Shown here in pieces: positions 1-11,900 of a DNA stretch of 64,000 nt. The stretch covers positions 178,594,927 through 178,658,926 of the forward strand of contig CM042691.1 in the NCBI GenBank assembly GCA_023614405.1, given 5' to 3'. The DNA comes from Avena insularis. Taxonomy: Eukaryota > Streptophyta > Magnoliopsida > Poales > Poaceae. Position 1 is the first letter of the stretch; each line of letters starts with the position of its first letter. The notes beneath the pieces are model-generated. The model made no database searches. It saw nothing but the letters and a program-made list of their open reading frames with translations, and was not told the DNA's origin. A program made the translations under genes and the position numbers.

Positions 1-1168
1 CGTTAACCATGAGATTTGTAATGGGACAAAGAATTCAGCTGGATCTTCTTCATTTCACATGGACGGATGACCATCTCGTGGTGTTGGTGTACCTTACGAT
101 GCCAAGCATATGGGTGGACCCCTTAGTTCCCTATGATATTGGTGTCTAGACTATCTGTGAGGGACGATCGTAGGTAGGTCCTCATATTGACTGCGTGACC
201 AGGGACATTGTCTGCTCACTAGAGTCCTCAAGGATTCAACCATAGTTATATTAGAGGTGCGGGTTTCCAGAGGTCTTTATGCTTGGGGAGTCGTGTTTAC
301 ATGTGGGGTCGCGGAGAATGGCAGTGATTTTCTTGGATCATCTACTAGGCCTCACACCCAAGAAAGTGTGGATGGAAAACATCGCCCAGTTGTGCAACAA
401 GGATTTGATATCTTATGGGTAAAGTAACGCACCTCTGCAGAGTGTAAGAAATGTAACACGTTACTCCCTGTTCTGGGAAATAGCTACGAACGCGGCAGGA
501 AAGGAACTTCATGAAGTTTTGGTAAACCCTTGAAGGATGATAGACATAGATTTTCAACATAAAAGCAATCTTTGATTAAATATTTACAAAAACCTACATA
601 GTCTATGACTTATGGTCTGTGGCTGTAGATAGTGCATCATACACTCCTGTTTAGTGAACTTGCTGAGAACGCTCGTACTCAACCACCTTTCTAGATTATG
701 AAGTCAATAAAGACGAAGTCAAAACCAACTTAGGCTCAAGGTAATCATCATTAATAGCTCAATCTCTTCAATGAATTCAATTAAAAAAGCATATACATCA
801 ACTGAAATGAATACGAAATTGCTAATTAGGTAGGAGTGTGATATCTAGCCATAGAACCTACTTCTGTAGAGAAATGCAATGTCATCATTTGCAATCTATA
901 TAGTTTATACGCTAGTATATTATTATGATATTTATGAGCTATTATTTTGGTTCTTATTTGTAAGAAGTTTATTTCTCTCTTTATAACCTAGAGTGTTCTC
1001 TGGATATTTTGTAAAGAGTCAAGTTGTAATTTATAGTCATGTCTTGGACCTACTATGTTTCTGTTGTACCACTCTGAGGGATGTAATACTAGTGAAACGG
1101 TGTTTCATTGGTGTTATATCAATGACTATAGTATACTACATCATGTAGTGGTATGCTGGGTTACCGCA
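1..1168 (+). repeat. 3' end of a giant Gypsy-type LTR, copy 2
   Basis: This stretch aligns by eye, in the same orientation, with 23488-24606, the last 1.1 kb of the solo LTR at 5706-24606. Shared landmarks are the opening CGTTAACCATGAGATTTG, the TGTGGCTGTAGATA block, a short hairpin near 660-680 and the terminal stretch ending in CA at 1168. No primer-binding site follows, so it is a solo LTR or 3' LTR whose left part lies outside the window. The bases after it (GTGTT) would be the right-hand target duplication if it is intact. There is no coding capacity. Confidence 0.75.
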
Positions 1169-1189
1169 GTGTTGATGGTGGAGTGCTGG

Positions 1190-1847
1190 AACTAGAGCGA
1201 GTTCCTAGATGTGTGATCGCCATTGCGTGCCTCATAAGCAACCATGTTCCCATATAGATTATCGAGGGTGAAGTCGTCGTCACCCTTGGATGCAATCACC
1301 TAGATCGATGTAGTGAAATTCTCATGGTCCTCTCCAAGACCAGCAAGCATATAGGAGATAACCTTTGGGTCGCTGAGTGGGTTCCCGGTCATCGCCATGG
1401 TATCGGTGTGATTGAAGTAGATGGACATCGACGTGTCTCATTTCTTCGGCTTCACTAGAGGCGTGTGAAGCCGCACAACCTTCACTTTCGACCAGGATGC
1501 ATACATCCAATCAAGGACCTCCCATGTCTTTACAAACGACTTGATAAACTGCACATGGTCGAGGGTCGGAGGAGAAGAGACGACATCAGGGCACTGAGAA
1601 CCCGTTGGTCGGTGCGAAACCAGACGCCGTAGTTGGGTTTGTCGATTTTGGTGTAAGCGATCTTCTTCGGTGGTGCCTTCGTGGTTCCATCTACAAAGCC
1701 ATACACGTCTTGGCTGTAGAGCGCGGCAAGGGCCTAAGCCCTCTACAACAAGGAGTTGTCCTGGTCAAGATTGGCTGTGATTGTCGAGGCTAGGGTATGG
1801 GTGATATTTGTAGAGGTTGGCAAAGGAGGTGTGTTCGTCGGAGCCAT
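1190..1847 (-). pseudogene. Copia gag remnant
   Basis: Read on the minus strand from an ATG at 1847, the translation carries Copia Gag (UBN2/Retrotran_gag type) landmarks in several frames. These are a VDGTTKAPPKK-like segment, YGVWFRTDQRVLSALMSSL, then frameshifted remains of the double-QW-type helices, a KPLSDPKVISYMLAGLGEDHENF-like stretch and a DDDFTLDNLYGNMVAYEARNG-like stretch (words in other frames, approximate). At least five stops or frameshifts interrupt it. The product would be a capsid protein of a Copia element. A matching primer-binding site lies 20 bp upstream. No pol follows, because the giant-LTR fragment at 1-1168 replaces it. Confidence 0.6.
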
Positions 1848-1867
1848 GGGTGATTACATTGTGGGAT

Positions 1868-1879
1868 GCTCTGATAGCA
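1868..1879 (-). other. primer-binding site (tRNA-Met type) of the Copia gag remnant
   Basis: On the minus strand this reads TGCTATCAGAGC, one mismatch from the TGGTATCAGAGC complement of the initiator tRNA-Met 3' end. It lies just upstream of the gag remnant start at 1847, as expected for a Copia leader. Confidence 0.6.
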
Positions 1880-2331
1880 TATAAAATTATAGATTGGTTT
1901 GTGTTTCACGTACCAACTTGTTAGGCGGCATAGCTCTTTATATAACTCATGTGTTGGGTTTTAGAGTAGTAGTTAGGATCTCAACAACCTAACAAACCTA
2001 AGAGCTATCTACACATATTAAGTTATATAAACATGTGACAGGATCGATCATCTAACTCCGTTTAACATTAACTAGTGCATATAAATTAAAATATGTAACT
2101 CGCTATGCAACTCCTTTGATTGTATAGAACTTGGTTAATTAGTCTGCATCCCACATTCTGAAATCATCGAGATAATCCATCAATCATACAAATATTGAAC
2201 TGAAATTTAGATATGTTCATACGCAATAAGAATGGAAAATAAACGAGTTGCTAGATCGAACATATAAAAATCATCTCACACGATAGATCAAATGGTGATC
2301 TTTCCACAATGATTTATTTTCATGGGCACGG
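1880..2331 (-). other. probable short Copia LTR remnant and older flank
   Basis: It follows the primer-binding site on the minus strand, so its proximal part should be the 5' LTR of the gag remnant. A TATATAAAG box reads on the minus strand near 1937-1945. A terminus beginning TGTTAGG on the minus strand is seen at 1994, but LTR ends could not be fixed. The rest to 2331 is AT-rich flank with no ORF. The last five bases (CACGG, 2327-2331) are the left target duplication of the solo LTR that follows. Confidence 0.35.
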
Positions 2332-4194
2332 TGTTGGATATATGCCCTATAGGCAATAGTAGTTATTATTATATCTTTGTGTTTATGATAAATTTTTACA
2401 TTCATGCTATAACAGTATTACCTAAAAACATTAATACTTGTGTGATTTGTAAACTAATTAGAGTCCCTAGTAAAGACTCTTTATAATACTAGCTTGTTGG
2501 TTAATGGATGATCATGGTTTCTTGATCATGAACATTGAGATGTTGTTAACAACAAGATCATATAATTAGGAGAATGGTGTGATGGACATACTCCTATAGA
2601 TAAGCGTAGCATAAAGATCAAGTCATTTCAATAGTTCGTTTGCTATAAGCTTTTTGATACATAGTAACCTAATTCCTTCGACCATGAGATCATGCTAATC
2701 ACCATCACCAGATGGATGCTTTGATGACATCAAACACCACACCATAACTGGATGGCTATAAAGGTGGCATTGAGTGTTAGGAAAGTATGTGTTGAGGCAC
2801 ATGGATCAAAAGTGGCATTTGTCCATCCATACGACGGATAGATATACTCTGGGCCCTCTCGGTGGAATGTCATCCAATTTTCTTGCAATAATGTGACTAG
2901 CTCACAAGGGATCACAAATCATGGGAATGAGAAAGGAGTACTTATCGGTAACGAGGTTGAACTAGGTATGCAGAGATACCGATGATCAGACCTCGGATAA
3001 GTAAAATATCACGAGACAAAGGGAAATTGGTATCATATGTAAATAGTTCATTTGATCGCAAAGTAATCATAGAAATATGTGGGAACCATATGAATTTCCA
3101 TATTCCTCTATTGGTTATTGATCGGACAAGAGTCTCGGTCATGTCTACATAATTCACAAACCGTAGGGAGACACACTTAAGGATTCGATGTTGTTTAGTA
3201 GATATGGAATGTAAGTAGGGAGACCGAATGTTGTTCTGAGTCTCGAATGGGATCCAGGATATCATGAGGAGATTAGGAATGGTCCGGAGAATAAGATTCA
3301 CATAAAGAAAGTCCAATTCCGGAGTTCGGGAATGATTCCGGTGTTTTCACCGGAATGATCTAGAAGGGTCTAGAAGGTTCATCGGACCAGAAGGGGAAGG
3401 GTGCATGAATGTTTCATGACTAAGTGGAATGGTTGCATCATTTCCTAGGTCAAAGTGTTGTGCAAATAAAGAGTAAAATCAAACTCCAAAATTGGAAGTT
3501 AAAAGGCAAGTTTGAAAAGTCAAACTGGAACAATGTTTCCTAGTGGAGGAAGAAGAGAATCCTTCTCTCCCTCCACCACAAGCCTAGAAGGAGAGGGAGT
3601 TGGGGTAGGATTCAAACTCCCCTCTCCCTATATGCCCCTCCCTATCATAAATAGAGGGGAGGGGGCTGCCCCTCCACACAACAACACCACCCTCCAAGCC
3701 GCCGCCTGCTGCCGCTGCTAGCCACAGCTGTGCCATCGCCGCCGGCTACGTGTCCTCCTCTCCGGCTTCTAAACCCTAGATTGCCGGGGAAACCTATTTC
3801 TCCACCATAGCCCACTCTGGCTTAGGTGAAGCCCTGCGGGATCTTCCCTCTACTTCTGACACCAGGCCGTCGTGCTACCGGAATCGCGAGGAGATAACTA
3901 CAACCTCCGCTGCCTGCTGGAACAAGGGAGAGGAAGGTATTCATTGAGTACCGAACGTGTGATCGACTGCGGAAGCGCTGCCAGAACGCAATGCCGGAAG
4001 GATCGTCTACACGATCTTGAGATCGGCAAGTGTACGACTACATTACCCACGAGAATCTGCTCTTGTTAACTGCTTTGGAATCTTCGAGGGTGAGTACTCT
4101 AATCGACTTGTTGCTACAATCTATTAGATAGATCTTGGCTTGTCTGTGTTCATGCGGTAGAAAACTTTTGTTTTCCATTCTACAAACCCCTACA
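2332..4194 (+). mobile_element. solo LTR, Angela/BARE-like Copia
   Basis: A 1,863-bp LTR runs from TGTTGGATATATGCCC to CCCCTACA and is flanked on both sides by CACGG (2327-2331 and 4195-4199), a perfect 5-bp target duplication. It contains the usual Angela/BARE order: AT-rich U3, a CATAAATAG TATA-like box near 3647, a GC-rich exon-like R region, and a U5 ending in a TTAGATAGATCTTGG-like stretch. It is the same family as the Copia element at 4581-57736 but in the opposite orientation. No internal sequence remains, so the internal domain was lost by LTR-LTR recombination. Short ORFs inside are not genes. Confidence 0.92.
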
Positions 4195-4580
4195 CACGGT
4201 TGCCTAGTGGAGTTGCCAATGTAATTATAAATGGAACTGCTGTGCACACCATGAATTGGTGTCCAACTCTGGTACGGTGTGATATCCGGCCGAGAATAGC
4301 GGAACTACTCTAGGATCGATGGTCATTGTTTTACGTCCGACAAGGATCAGATAAGAATTCATAGTGTGTAGCATTAAGGAATTTTTATCGAGTCGACCCA
4401 ACCCGTCTGAGCTTGTTCACGTGTCCACGCAAGGCGTGCGCAGCGTCTCAGCGGCACGATTCATCTGGATGGACGCGTCCGAATTGACCCATATGTACAC
4501 CAAATTTGGGCAACTGTTGGATCAATCCAAATAGCGTGTTTGTCCTTGTGCATCCTCCCACTAGTTCATCTGGGCCCTCT
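4195..4580. other. older flank, no gene seen
   Basis: It starts with the right CACGG target duplication of the solo LTR and ends with CCTCT (4576-4580), the left target duplication of the large Copia element. Composition is mixed and no ORF or repeat signature was recognised. Confidence 0.6.
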
Positions 4581-5705
4581 TGTAGGGTTCGCATCATGGA
4601 AAACAAAAAAAATCTATCGCAGGAACACACAAAAGCCAAGATCTAATCTACGAGATCGGTGCAACGAGTTTGTAGAGTACTAACCTCGTAGATCCAAAGC
4701 GTTTAACGAGATCGAATTCTCGTGGTTAATGTAGAAGTTCACTTGCCAATCTCAAGATCACAAAGACAATCCTTCCGGTGCCATGTTTCGCGTGCTTTCG
4801 CAGTCGGTCACACATACGGTAGTCGATGAAGACCTTTCTCTCCCTTGTTCCAGCAGGGCAACGAAGGTTTTTAGATCTCCACGGAATCCCAACAGAACGA
4901 CGGTGTGGTGATGGTGGAGAATAGATTACTATAGGGCTTCGCCTAAGCCGGAGCAGCTGTATGGAGGAGAGAGGGAGGCGCCTGGCGGCTAGGGAGTAGG
5001 GGTGAGGGAGTAGGGGCGCCCCACCCCTGCTTATATGGGTGGGAGGGGCGGCGCCCAGGGTTCCCAGCCCTGGCCGAGTCCACCCCCAACTCCCCTTGGC
5101 CGGCGGCAAGAGAGGGAGAAGGGAAACCATGTCCCTCAAGGTTTCCTTTCCTTTCTCCACTATGAATTTGACTTTCAAATTAGGATTTGACTTTTTCAAA
5201 CTAGAGTTTGACTATTCAAACTAGAGTTTGATTGTCTCTTCCATGTCCTTGGATGACTTGACCTAGTAGTCCATGATCCTACCCCATTAGGGTACGGTGC
5301 ATTCCAAGAACCCCCTCTCGGGGTGGTGGACCTTCTAGAACTTTCTAGAAGCTTCCAGTCAAAATACCGCAAACATTTCCGAACCCAGGAAACTGACTTT
5401 CCTTTTATGAATCTTATTCTCCAGATCTCCTCCTGATGTCCTGGATCCAATCTGAGACACGAAACAACATTCGGTCTCCAACTCATATTCCATATCTACT
5501 AAAGAACATTGAATCCTTAAGTGTGTCTCCCTACGGTTTGTGAACTATGCAGACATGATTGAGACACCTCTCCAATCAATAATAATTAGAGGAATCTAGA
5601 AATCCATTATGGCTCCCACATATTTCTATGATTACATTGTGATCGAATGAACTATGTACATAAGATACTGATTTCCTTTGTCGCGTGATACATTACTTAT
5701 CCGAG
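4581..5705 (-). repeat. 3' LTR of the Copia element, terminal third
   Basis: It aligns with 55942-57065 of the 5' LTR in the same orientation. It contains the GC-rich promoter/leader block, with a minus-strand CATATAAGCAGG TATA box near 5031-5040. It stops at CCGAG (5701-5705), the target duplication of the solo LTR inserted next. The LTR resumes at 24612. Confidence 0.9.
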
Positions 5706-7175
5706 TGTAACATCCCAGCATTAGAGCTTAGAAATAAGTTGAACACAGATGTGTGCATTGCATTCATGCATAGAAAATCCGAATAATTTTCGCGCTTTCG
5801 AACAAAACTTGTCAAAAGGATTGAAGCTTCTCTCAATTTGATGGAATTGAAGTACATCATCAAGTTGAATGTGATAAGTTTCAATATGACCTTTGCTAAA
5901 ACCTTATTCTGGGGTAAACATTAATTGATCTAAGGGTAGATCAAATGTAATAAAATTAAACCCTAATACATTACTTAATGATTTATATTTGATCCTTAGG
6001 TGATCATACCATAGTATTCATTATAATCACTCACGAGTACCAAGTTAAGGATATAACACAAATAATAAGAATGTAACAACTATATCTTAATCTCATCTGC
6101 TTATACCATGGGTGTCATGGTAATACCTAACCTTAACTCTTTAGTGAGTTTGAGTAGGAAAGAAACTAAGTCTAGATCATTCACCATATATCTTTCTTTC
6201 CATATCAAACCTTACCATGTCTATTGAGCTATATTCCAATATCTGTTGTTCATCAATGTTGAGAAATCAACTACTGATTCACCAGTTCTCAATCTATCAA
6301 CTCTTGACCATATCATAGTTTACACTTAAGTGCCTATAAAGAAACAACTAAGTAGAGGTAAATAGTAATGCTAGTTTTAGATATCATCTATAGGATGGGA
6401 GTGATTGAAGAAGAATAAAATCAATGTGATAATTGATGGAGTTAGACCCACTCCTGGATGAATAGAAGAGTTATTTGAAATAAGATATAGGTGGTAGTAA
6501 AGAAGATTACTAGGATGAACCCTGAAGATAGTTACCAGTAGTAATTATATTGGATCAAGGGGGCATAGTCCATGAATAACAACCTTAATTCAATTAAAGG
6601 TACTAAGAAGATAATTCCAATGCAATTTTAAAGTTGTATTGATAACGCTTGGATTAGCCAAATTGGAAATCTAAGTTAGAAATGATTAAAGGAATTATAA
6701 TGATCATGCCTTGCTCACCAAGATTGAATACTTATATCAAGCATAAGTGATATTGGTGGGAAGAAAATGATTGAAACCCTGGTATAGATAAGTTATCCTA
6801 GAGTAGTCATTACAAGCCAAATTAATATAATGTGAGGTTGGAGTATGAATCATTAGAGTAAAGTAAATGTAAGATAGTATGATTAAATTAAAGCTAATAT
6901 AGGAATGGAGCTAGAAATAGCTACTTGTTGGATTGAAGGTTATCAGAAGAAGAGTAGTTGATATAAGTAAGTCTGGATAGATAAAGATCATGAAATGCTT
7001 TAGTTCCAAACTCATTGGATTCATCCATGAGTTTAGATGAATAATAGGTGGATAAGAATATTCTTGAGAAGTAAAGCTCATCATGTTAACCATGATGATG
7101 GTTAGGAAAAAGTAGTATATCTAGGAAAGGAATTCCTTAATTAGAAGTCCAGAATTATGAATTATGGAAGATAGG

Positions 7176-7673
7176 TGACGAGGTTTAATCTCGTCAATGC
7201 CCATTGTTATGGATTTGGGTTTTGGAGAAGATGGGATGCTGGAGATCACGGAACGGTTAGCAAACAAGCAACACGGGACACGAGGTTTACCCAGGTTTAG
7301 GCCCCCGAAGGGAAAACCCTACTCCTACTTGTCTGCTCTTGATTACGGCAGAACCAAAGATTACAGGGGTGCGCAGATGCGATCTGGCATGGAGGTGTCT
7401 ATGCGAAAGTATGAGGTCAGATCTCTAGGTCGTGCCCTCCTAGCCTTTATATAGAGTTAGGCAGGTCCCAGGCACAGACCGAGTCGTTACAGGTTTTAGG
7501 GTTTACCCCTTTGAATTTTCTATCTACTCTAGTCTTGCTCTCCAAGGATCCGAAGGCGTCATGGGCCCTGGCCACCCGAAAGTCTTCATGGGCCGGCGTA
7601 TACTTGTCATGAGCCTTCCTTGGACTGGACCAGGTATGCTGATATCCTGTACCCGCGGGGTATAACCATGTCA
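7176..7673 (-). repeat. 3' LTR of the Tat element
   Basis: On the + strand it runs TGACGAGGTTTAATCTCGTC to ATAACCATGTCA. It is paired with 19297-19794. A minus-strand TATATAAAGG box lies at 7441-7454. The outer flank is ATAGG. Confidence 0.95.
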
Positions 7674-7686
7674 GTAGCCCCCAAGT
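7674..7686 (-). other. polypurine tract of the Tat element
   Basis: On the minus strand this reads CTTGGGGGCTAC directly before the 3' LTR. A purine-rich GGGGGCTA run abutting the LTR is the usual Tat plus-strand primer site. Confidence 0.8.
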
Positions 7687-8500
7687 GTTCAGTCGAATCG
7701 TAGATTCGGCTGAGGACTCTTCAATACTTCGGGTGCAACTCTGTCTTTCAAGAGAATGTGTAGGGATTGTTGATGCGTGTGCCTGACTCTCCCGACGGAT
7801 CAGGGTCAGTTAACTATCTTAGGAAAAAACAACACGATCTTCTTCAGGTTCGAGTCCCTCGACTCGAACCCGGAACATATGCTGGCGTAATTCGACTCGG
7901 GCATGGAGGACTTACGAGTGGAATTCCAGTAAATTTAAATGATGTACCCGCGTCCGTCGAGATTTTTCATTGCGCTTTGTTAGCGGATTCTTACTAGCGG
8001 GCGCTTGATCATGTGCGTTACCAGGCCATCAGATGATATCTGTAGGTCTTATCTTTGTGTCGCAGACATAGCATCCGAATGTTTATCACCACGGAGGTGT
8101 TTCGGGTGGCCAAGGAGGATATTGCTCACTTAGCGTTAAATGGGGCAGAGTTGCCGAAAAATTTTGCACGCTGATCCGAAGGATCGCAGTCGAAGAATTC
8201 ATAGGGTGCACGACCAGCGCTCCCTATGGGAGTAGCCCCGAGTGTCTGTTCGAGTCGTAGACTCGAGCAGAGACTTTAATTCAGCCATTGTTCAGCTTCA
8301 GGTTCGTAGGACACAAATTTTTCGGATGCTTGAATCCATGCTCCCTATGGGAGTAGCCCCCGAGTCCGTAGTGGAGTCGTAGACTCGACGTAGGATTCGA
8401 AGAAGTGGTTCAGTGCTGTAGTTTTTGTTCATTTTCGGGTGCGCGGCCAGGGCTCCTGATAGGAGTAGCCCCCGAGTAGTTAGTCAAATCGTAGATTCGA
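7674..8500 (-). repeat. four PPT-like plus hairpin modules
   Basis: GTAGCCCCC (minus-strand GGGGGCTAC) recurs at 7674, 8232 (one C fewer), 8353 and 8465. Each is followed within 10-25 bp by an inverted repeat of the form TCGAGTC-GTA-GACTCGA or a variant: 7694-7708, 8250-8266, 8374-8386 and about 8487-8496. The last three are 113-121 bp apart, and each has a GCTCCCTATGGGAGTAG-like or GCTCCTGATAGGAGTAG-like lead-in. Only the copy touching the LTR can be the plus-strand primer; the others are duplicates. No ORF lies here. Confidence 0.8.
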
Positions 8501-8975
8501 GTGAGTACTCTTAGCCTTGCAGCCGAAGAATTGCGGCTTTTGCTAGTATAGCTTTTGATGACGTCAGTGCTGACGATCGGTGACCTCAAGTGCCTGCTGC
8601 GCCAGAGATGACGTGACTGGACGAACATGGGTCCCACCTTCTGACCTTGAATTGACCGGTCACGCGCGGCGTGGAGATAATTACGGCGTCGCCTCGATTT
8701 CCGCGCGTAGTGGACGGCATGTTAGCGACGGTTTGCTGCTATGCTGACACGTGTATGGTCAGATCTTGCCATTGGCGTTAGGTCTTCTTGATGGACGGTT
8801 CTCGTGCGTCGTCTTCGTCCTTATAATCTTTGGGGAAAATTTAGTCTGTTTTTACCGCAGCCATTCTTGCTTCACTGCTCCAATCTTCTCTGAGGTTTCT
8901 TGCTGCACGCTGGAATATCCTCGGACATTTCCTTCTTCGATCCTACATTCTCGTCGTCGGCGCCGCCGCACCACA

Positions 8976-11900
8976 ATGGGGAAGCCTAAGAAGTCTTCTT
9001 CTGTGGCAGGTACCAGTGCTGCTAGAGGCAAGAAGAGTGCTGCCGCTACCCGTGTCACCGACGGTGGCTGGCGGCGATCGGAGACGCGGGAGAGCGATCT
9101 CCGCAAGCTTCATGAGTGGGGATTAATCCCGCAAGATAGGGAGGCCGTCAAACTCCCTGGCAACGAGGTAATTCCCCGTCCCCCAGCTGGGTTTCGGGTT
9201 ATGTTCCTCGCATTTGTCCTTCGGGGCTTTTCCTTCCTAGTCCACAGTTTCCTTCGTGGACTGCTTTTTTGTTTATGGCATCCAGTTGCATCATCTTTCC
9301 CCCAACTCTCTTCTTCACATTGCTTGTTTCATTACTTTCTGCGAGTGTTGGCTCGGTATCGAGCCGTAATTTGGCTTCTTCCGGAAACTCTATTCCGTGA
9401 AGAGGCAATCTGGTTCTGATGGTGTTTATCCCATTGGGGGTTGCATCATCTCCCTTCGATCCAATCTTCTTGTCTTCTCCTTTTTCATGTGCGAATCTGT
9501 CCAGTACTGGTGGAGGTGATGGTTTTACATCCGCGACTCCACGGTAGCTAGGCAAGATTTTGGTCTTACTCCTTTCGACCCCTCCTAGAAAATCGAGCCG
9601 AAAAGGTCTTGGAAAAACCAGATCTTGGATGGCGAGGTAGCGGAGATAGAGGGGCTCTATCGTCGGGTGGAGGATCTCCAGTTGACTCCGAAGAAGGAGG
9701 TGAATGGTGTGGATATCATCCGCACCTTTCTCAAACGTAGGGTGCAGCCGCTCCAGGCTAGGGCGCACCCGATGTTCCTTTACGCTGGTCGTCGTGATTC
9801 GACTAGGGTTTCGGCCAAAGAATTCTCCAAGGGGGATCTCGACGGGGTCCTTCGTCCGCTGATGAAGTTCAAGGCTGGGGAGGATATCCCGGGGAAGTCG
9901 CTGACTTCTCCGTTCTCTGCTTCACGTCCTGTTCCATAGGTGTAGATCCGGGACGTGCGCGTAGCGCTATTTTCGACTGCATTGTACTTGCATTTGTTTG
10001 CTAACAAATTTTCTTCTTTTGTGCAGGAGTTCAAGGTGCCGGGAATGTCGCCACCGCTTCCCGAATTGTTTCCAGATGCACCAGACAATGAAGTGGTGGA
10101 TTCCATGTCCGAGCTGCCATCGCGCGCTCTCCGGCTGAAGAGGCCAACGAGTAGAGTGAGGACCACACTCGCAAGCGGACACGAAGCTCCAGCGAGTCTT
10201 CGGATGCCTCGACCCTGCCGACTCCTAGGAACCCGATGTGGCTTGAACGTCACAGTGATGGTCATGGGGGATCTTCCTCTCTGATTCCTGCCGTTCCCGT
10301 GCGGGCTGTGGCACCGCATCCGCCAGCGAAGCAGAAGAAGGAAGATAAGAAAGAGGAGAAGAAGGTCCGGAGGACCCCTCCCGTCTTCGACTTGAGCGAG
10401 CTTGACTCGTAAGTTTCCTTAGTCCTGCATTGCGTTTTCTTGTCTGTTTACCTTGCGCTTAGCTTAATTTGTCCTTGTGTAGCCACTCCTCCAACGACTC
10501 CTCTAGTGATGGTGCTCGGGAGATGATGGGGGATTCGAAGGTTGTGCTTCCTCCTCCTCAGACGATATCCACCTCTGAGGGCGCTGCTCCAGACCCTTCT
10601 CCGCAGGAGGTTCGGGTGGTTGTGCCTCAGAAGGCTGCAAGCGGACCTTCGGAGTCATTGTCGAATCATGTAAGTAATTCTGCTTTTTGCCACGGGGGGA
10701 GCCCCCGAGCCTTTTTGGATGATCGATTGATTATTTCTTTTCTTCCCACCACGGGGGGAGCCCCCGGGTATCTGTAGGGTAGTTTGTTGTTTGTTTTTCC
10801 TTCGAGTCACGGGGGAGCCCCCGTGCATTTTTGTATGTGTGACTTACTTCTGCTCGTTCTTTTGGGCGTAGCCCCCAGCCATTCCTTTGACTTGTGGTTC
10901 TTGTTTGCAGCCTTTTGTGCAAGGTGCCAACCAACTGGTGCAGCATCACCTGGCGTTGGAGGCCAGCCTCAAACAACTTCAAGGTATTTTTATGCCTTGG
11001 TCTTTGTTTTTTCTTGCATTGTGTCCTTCGATCCGACATTTGTATTGCCTGTTGCAGAGGATCACAACGCCTCTCTTCGTGAGATTGATGCTCTCAAAAA
11101 TAGCCTTGGTCAAGCGGAGAAAAAGGCTGAGGTCGCCATTGGTGCAATGGAGCGCCTCGAGCTGGAGTTGACCAACGCGGCCAAGGAAAAGGAGCGCCTG
11201 CAGCAGGAGGCTATGGACCGCGAGGAGCATCTCGCCAGTGCCACGGCTTCGCGCGAGAAAGAGGTGGCCGGCAAGCTTATGGCAGCTGCCAAAGCTGTTT
11301 CGGGTGAGTGTCTCTACCTTCTTCTTTTTGATTTCCTGGTCTTTCTTTTCCTATTCTTTTATTCATTCTGCTTCCTTTGTTGTCTTAGATGCCGCGGGCA
11401 TCGAATTTGACCGCGGTGATCTGGAGCATGGGAGCGCTTTGGATGATGCTACTACGGCTATCGAAGACCACTGCAGTACCATTGTCAACTCGCTTGCCAA
11501 GGCCAAAGAGGTCCTTGGGCGCTTCTACAAGGAGCTTGTCCCCAAGGGTGTGGCCCTCGATGATGTTGATGCCTTGGCGGACGCGATGTCAGCCGAAGCA
11601 CCTGCGGCGTACAAGCGCAAGCAGAAGGGCATCGGCGCATCTGTCGGGCTGGCAACGGCCTTGGCGGCTGGAGCGGAGCTGGACCTTCCCTAGGTCACTT
11701 CCCAGATGCCGACGACTGCTGATGGATCCGAGGTAGCCTTCGCCACCTATGATGCTCGTTGTAAGCGTTACGGACCGAAGCTGATTGATCTGCTGGCCGA
11801 GTACACGCTAAGGCGGTAGGGGGAAGCCAAGGCGAGGCAATCCGGCTACGAGGCTACTCAGGGGCAGCTTTGTAGGCGTTGTAGGATAGTTGTAGCCTCT

